A DNA stretch of 64,000 nt from Platanthera guangdongensis (taxonomy: Eukaryota > Streptophyta > Magnoliopsida > Asparagales > Orchidaceae), in contig CM077167.1 of NCBI GenBank assembly GCA_039583875.1, forward strand, positions 152,103,010 through 152,167,009. Direction: 5' to 3'. The notes beneath the pieces were generated by a model, which ran no database searches, was not told the origin of the DNA, and saw only the letters and a program-made list of their open reading frames with translations. Each line of letters starts with the position of its first letter. The stretch's first letter is position 1. Both the position numbers and the translations under genes were made by a program. Positions 59,510 to 64,000 of the stretch are shown one piece after another.

Positions 59510-61128
59510 TGATGAGTGCGATTATGATAGGCTTTTTACTATAATAATTGTAATCATGTCTGCTATTCCTACCTCATTTTGTCTTCATTTTGTAGTAATT
59601 TCACAAGAATAGTCAAAGTATTGTTTTATCATGATTATGGGAGCACAATTAGGATCTTTGTTACTCCTTATATTGAGTTACCTAATTTATTACTTTATTT
59701 TTATATACAAGTAGCGCTAACCAGTGGAACTAAAAGTCTTGGAGCAAACAGAGGAGTTTACAGAGTCAACATGGCTGATGACAGGACAAAAATGTGGCGC
59801 ACATGGGTTGACACACGGCTGTGTACCTACCCGTGTCCTATGCACCCTGGAGCTGAAGAAATTGGACGCAGGAGATAGAGACTCACACGGGTAGGGCACA
59901 CGCCCATGTGCCTACCCGTGTCATATTTGAACACGACTGCCGACCAACCCGTGTCTGAAGAACACGGCCTGACACACAGCCATGTCCATACCTGTGTCAT
60001 CTGACACGGACCACTACCAGACACACCTGTTCATGGGGAACTGTCTAGGAACCGTCCACACGGCCTGCCACACGGCCGTGTTGGAACCCGTGTCCGACCT
60101 GGTTGCAAAGGGACTATATATTTCCTGTAGAAATATTTGTGAAGAACTTTTGGATCATTTTGGCATTGAGCAACTTCTGGAGCACGAAGTGGAGCATCCA
60201 AGAGAAGGAGGATTTGAAGGGTATTTTGTATGCATTTAATCTTTCATTAATCCCTTTTAATTTCTCTTTTCTCTTGGTGATTCAAACTTCAATTATCTTT
60301 TATTTTGCATGAACTTATAGTTGAACATTCTAGTAATCATGTATCGCTTTATTTATGTCAAATTTGTGGTATTTTATTCGTGTTTAGGCTTACAAACAAA
60401 GAGTTTAATCTTCAGTATGAATTGCTTCTTTGCTTTGCATAATTTGCAAATTGCTAGATTGAGAAATTGGTTCTTTGTAATGATATTTGTATGTTCATAT
60501 TGTGGTGTTAACTCTCTTTGTGAATCAAACTCCATGATCGAGAGATATGTTGTTTGGAAAATTAGAATACGAATAAATGAATTCATGATATTTTAGAGAT
60601 AGGATTTCGTGGGTTTATGTAATAGATAGGTTGTTTTATTTAATGCAAATTTGAGTATTGTAAATTGTTCGAGAGAAAATTTACTAACTTAGATTTAGGA
60701 TTTGAATTGCTCGAGAGACAATTTGATAAATATTTACCCCAACAATTCAACAAATTTGATAGTCTCATGCTTTCATGATTAAATAGAATTGAGTGAATGA
60801 AGGAATATTTTCATGTAATTGCTCATAAGCGTTCAGGTTGTTATCATGTTAAATCTTCCAATGCTGATTTATCCAATAGTCATAGTTAGGTTAAATTAGG
60901 TTATAAATCAATTTTATTTATAGGTATGATAATAGAGTGAGGATGAGTATGAATACTTGAAATGGCCCTGTGGAATACGACATGAGATGTAGATTTCTCC
61001 TGTACTATGATTGATATGTGCACTTGCCTGAATGTTAATTCAATCTATCTTATGCCCATCTACATAGTTATACTAGAATGTAGAATGAAATCGCATTGAG
61101 TTATTACTTGTTAGCAAAGCAATCATCA
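59510..61128 (+). repeat. 5' LTR of deleted Athila-type element (1.62 kb)
   Basis: TGATGAGTGCG start and CAATCATCA end, followed by the primer site. TATA at 60115. Confidence 0.88.
59770..60120 (+). promoter_or_regulatory. U3 ACACGG/CCGTGT array with TATA box
   Basis: More than a dozen ACACGG, CCGTGT and CCGTGTC words in both orientations between 59795 and 60095, including the perfect palindrome ACACGGCCGTGT (60070-60081). ACTATATATTT follows at 60113. Confidence 0.6.
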
Positions 61129-61276
61129 AGTTTTTGGCGCCGTTGCCGGGGACGTTTTCAATATTTCAAAAGTCTCAATTTTATTAATCTACCAGTTTTT
61201 GTTTGGTAATAAATAGTTGTAAATTAGTATTTGAATTATTATATCGGTTAATCTCTGTTTTGTAGTGTATTAGTCT
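61129..61276 (+). other. tRNA primer site and leader
   Basis: TGGCGCCGTTGCCGGGGA at 61135-61152, six bases after the LTR, the usual Athila-type primer site. The leader to the gag ATG is AT-rich. Confidence 0.93.
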
Positions 61277-62944
61277 ATGACCAGGGGCAGAAATTCTGGG
61301 CTAGCATCATTTCACCCTAACCCAGAACGACTTATCCATAACACTAACCTAAGGGACGTGGGAATTAATACCACAGATATTTCAAACGGACTATCAGAAG
61401 AGGAGACAGTGAACCAAGGAGAGAATCATCTGGAAAACCTAGACACCATGGCCAACCAAAATGAGCAAACCATGTCTGACTTTGCTAGACCTAATCTCCA
61501 AGGAACCGGGTCGAGCATCGTTAGACCACCGATAGCTACCAATAACTTTGAATTGAAGCCTAGTGTGATACAAATGGTTCAACAGTATGTCCAGTATGAT
61601 GGCTTGCAAGATGAGGATCCTAACACCCACTTGGCCGGATTCCTGGAGATATGTGACACATTCAAGATCAATGGTGTTTCCAACGACGCCATTCGATTGA
61701 GATTGTTTCCACTTTCTTTAAGGCATAAGGCGAAGCAGTGGTTGAACTCACTACCTAGACGGTCGATTACTACTTGGGACATGATGGTTGAGAAGTTTCT
61801 GATGAAGTATTTCCCACCTGCGAAGACTGCGAAGTTAAGGAATGACATCTCTACGTACATTCAATTGGAGTCTGAATCATTGTACGACACATGGGAATGA
61901 TTCAAGGAGTTATTAAGGAGATTCCCCCACCATGCACTACCTTCTTGGCTTCAGATTCAGACCTTCTATAATGGTCTAAATCTGGCCACTAAACAAATGA
62001 TTGATGCGGCTAGTGGAGGCACTTTGAACAACAAGACACCAGAAGCGGCTTAGCAGTTGATTGAAGATATGGCTATGAATAATTACCAATGGACTACCGT
62101 AAGACAAAATCCTAGCAAGCCCGCAGGAATTTATGAAGTAGATACCGTCACCGCCTTAGCTATTCAAGTGGAGAAGCTTCACCAAAAGATGGACAACCTT
62201 GCCGTAGCATCACCCTCCATGACACCTCAACAATGTGACCCTTCATGCAGTGGAATGCCTAGTTGTGAACCTCAAGTTCAAGAGCATGTTGATTATATGG
62301 GTAACAATATTAGACCTCCTTTCAATCAAGCCAACAACCCATATAGTTCTACATATAATCCTGGATGGAGAAACCACCCCAATTTCTCTTGGGGAGGACA
62401 AGGAAATCAAGGGAAGCAATCCATGTTTGGACAACAACAACAGCCGGAACCAAGGAAGCCTACATTGGAAGATGTGCTTACCAAGTTCATGCAAACTATT
62501 GATGTAGCCTTCCGGAATCAAGAGGGTTCAATTCGGAACTTGGAGAATCAGATTGGTCAGCTTGCAAGGATGGTTTCTGAAAGGCAGCAAGGAACACTTC
62601 TGGGGAACACTGAGATAAATCTAAGGGAGCATGCAAAAGCCGTTCAAATGAGGAGCGGAAAGGAGTTACAAGACCCAAGGCCTGCGAAGGAAGCACCCCA
62701 AATGGAGTCTAGCGGCGAAGGATCAAGCGAGATGAATGTGCAACCGATGGAGTACCAACCAGCAATACCATACCCAGCAAAGCTTAACAAGGAGTGCATG
62801 GATGCGCAGTATGGTAAATTTTTATCTATGTTTAAACAATTACATGTCAATTTACCTTTTTCTGAAATTATTCAAATGCCTAAGCATGCTAAATTTCTTA
62901 AGGATTTAATCTCTAATAAAAAGAAAATAGAGGAATTGTCGTAA
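61277..62944 (+). pseudogene. Gag of deleted Athila-type element
   Basis: ATG at 61277 (MTRGRNSGLASF), parallel to MTRRNPSNIL at 55144. Capsid domain (DEDPNTHLAGFLEI, FPLSLRHKAKQWLNSL, FLMKYFPPAKTAKLR) followed by Gln-rich sequence with NPGWRNHPNFSWGGQG. The frame is continuous except for in-frame stops TGA (61898), TAG (62051) and TAA (62942). No frameshift. Confidence 0.92.
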
Positions 62945-63831
62945 GTAACACTTAGTGAAGAATGTTCCGCTATTTTGCAAAATAAATTACCACAAAAACT
63001 TAAGGATCCCAGTTCATTTTCAATTCCATGCTTAATCGGAGATTTACAAGTCAATAAAGCTTTAGCAGATTTAGGAGCAAGTATAAATTTAATGCCTTAT
63101 AAACTATATCTGAAACTAGGCCTAGGTGAACTTAGCCCGACTAGAATGAGTATTCAATTAGCGAATCGATCGGTTAAGTATCCTAGAGGAATAGTAGAGG
63201 ATGTATTGGTTAAGGTAGATAAGTTTATATTTCCTGCTGATTTTGTTATTCTAGATATGGATGAAAATATCGAAGTACCACTCATACTAGGTCGTCCATT
63301 TCTAGCTACATCTAGAGCACTTATTGATGTTTTTGATGGTAAATTAGTCTTGCGAGTAGGGGAAGATGAGGTCACTTTTCAAATTGGCAATACTATGAAA
63401 CAATCTTTAGATAATGATGGTTATTATTATTTTTCTCATGGTGTTGATGACTTTATAACTTCTATAAATTCTAAATTTTATGATAGAGATCCTTTAGAAA
63501 TTTGTATTACTAATTGTTTTCTAGAAGAAAAACAAAATAAAGACATTACTGAACATTTATTTTTTCTAGATAATAGTGTTGCAATGAATAGAACGACCGA
63601 ATATAGTTTGATTACTCAAGGAGATTATGAAACTCTTAAGAATAATACCAAGAATCCACCAATAATAGAACTTAAAAAATTACCGGATCATCTTGAGTAT
63701 GCTTTCTTAGGAACTAATTCTTCGTACCCAGTTATTATATCCTCTAATCTTTTCAACATTGAAAAAACTAAATTAATAACTGTATTGAAGAAATGTAAAG
63801 GTGCAATAGCGTGGCAAATATCTTATATAAA
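62945..63831 (+). pseudogene. Protease and RT start of deleted Athila-type element
   Basis: Same frame as gag, open for 295 codons. Active-site region ALADLGASINLMP (63059), SPTRMSIQLANRSVKY, KFIFPADFVILDMD, PLILGRPFLATSRAL, then the linker to RT (KLPDHLEYAFLG) and the RT start AIAWQIS at about 63810. Ends at the deletion junction. Confidence 0.92.
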
Positions 63832-64000
63832 GAGATTTGAAATATTACTTTTGGGAGGACCCCTTTCTTTTTCGGATATGTGCAGATTCTGTAATACGAA
63901 TGTGTGTATCAGCGGAGGAGGGTTGGAAGATTTTGGAGCAGTGTCATTCAGGGCCTGCTGGTGGTCACTATGGAGCAAATTGCTCTGCAAAAAAGGTTCT
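63831..64000 (+). pseudogene. Integrase zinc-finger fragment after deletion
   Basis: From 63831 in a shifted frame: [16 protein letters not shown], a Val/Cys-rich link and HSGPAGGHYGANCS, which matches the sequence just before and in the integrase zinc finger of the other two Athila-type elements (for example 640-790). RT palm, thumb and RNase H are missing. Confidence 0.9.

Larger units (their letters stand above)
59510..64000 (+). mobile_element. Athila-type Gypsy element with internal deletion, 5' part
   Basis: 5' LTR, primer site, gag and protease in one frame, then a direct jump from the very start of RT to the region before the integrase zinc finger. The element continues past the window. 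It inserted into the gag of the third SIRE-type element. Confidence 0.92.

Overview
The window is plant nuclear DNA made almost wholly of LTR retrotransposons. I see no host gene, no tRNA or rRNA gene, and nothing bacterial or organellar. Four of five visible primer sites follow two plant types: TGGTATCAGAG (initiator-Met tRNA type) in the Copia elements and TGGCGCCGTTGCCGGGGA-like sites in the Athila-type Gypsy elements. Together with the dual RNase H of a Tat-type element and the SIRE/Maximus-type Copia elements with 1.8-2.2 kb LTRs, this points to an angiosperm, probably a eudicot with a large repeat-rich genome. I cannot name the species.

Layout. 1-5803 (+): 3' half of an Athila-type Gypsy element (RNase H, integrase, long non-coding tail, 3' LTR), which ends inside the integrase of a minus-strand Tat-type Gypsy element (5804 to about 12128: integrase, two RNase H domains, RT, acidic repeat linker, protease, gag, probable 5' LTR). 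12129-22601 (+): old, decayed SIRE-type Copia element with both LTRs, followed by an (AT)n(GA)n microsatellite. 22737-26492: unassigned AT-rich DNA. 26498-56899 (-): a complete but decayed Athila-type element with TSD TCCAT, stretched to 30 kb by nested insertions. These are a young SIRE-type element (28453-41623, TSD AAATG) in its 3' untranslated region, and a solo LTR of that same SIRE family (43991-50747, TSD CAACT) in its integrase. The solo LTR itself carries a small young Copia element (44795-49484, TSD ACACA). 56999-59509 (+): 5' LTR and gag start of a third SIRE-type family. It is cut by another Athila-type element (59510 to window end), which has gag and protease but has lost RT and RNase H by an internal deletion.

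Most interesting signal. Every LTR family here carries, in U3 upstream of a TATA box, a cluster of its own self-complementary GC/CG-centred motif: TGGCCGGCCA, GTGTCGACAC, TTCTCGAGAA, GCGTTGAGTG hairpins with TTCGTCGAA, CACGCCCGTG inverted pairs, ACACGG/CCGTGT, GACCGCGCGGTC, and GCGAGACGAGC inverted arms. The motifs differ between families but the placement is the same. In the young SIRE-type element a second cassette (12 exact GTGTCGACAC copies plus TATAAATAGG) lies inside the element between pol and a third ORF, about 105 bp before the ATG of that ORF. I read it as an internal promoter for a separate ORF3 transcript. This is an inference from sequence only.

How the parts work together: each element follows the usual plan of LTR promoter, tRNA primer site, gag, protease-integrase-RT-RNase H (Copia order) or protease-RT-RNase H-integrase (Gypsy order), polypurine tract and LTR. 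None of the copies has an intact coding region as read.
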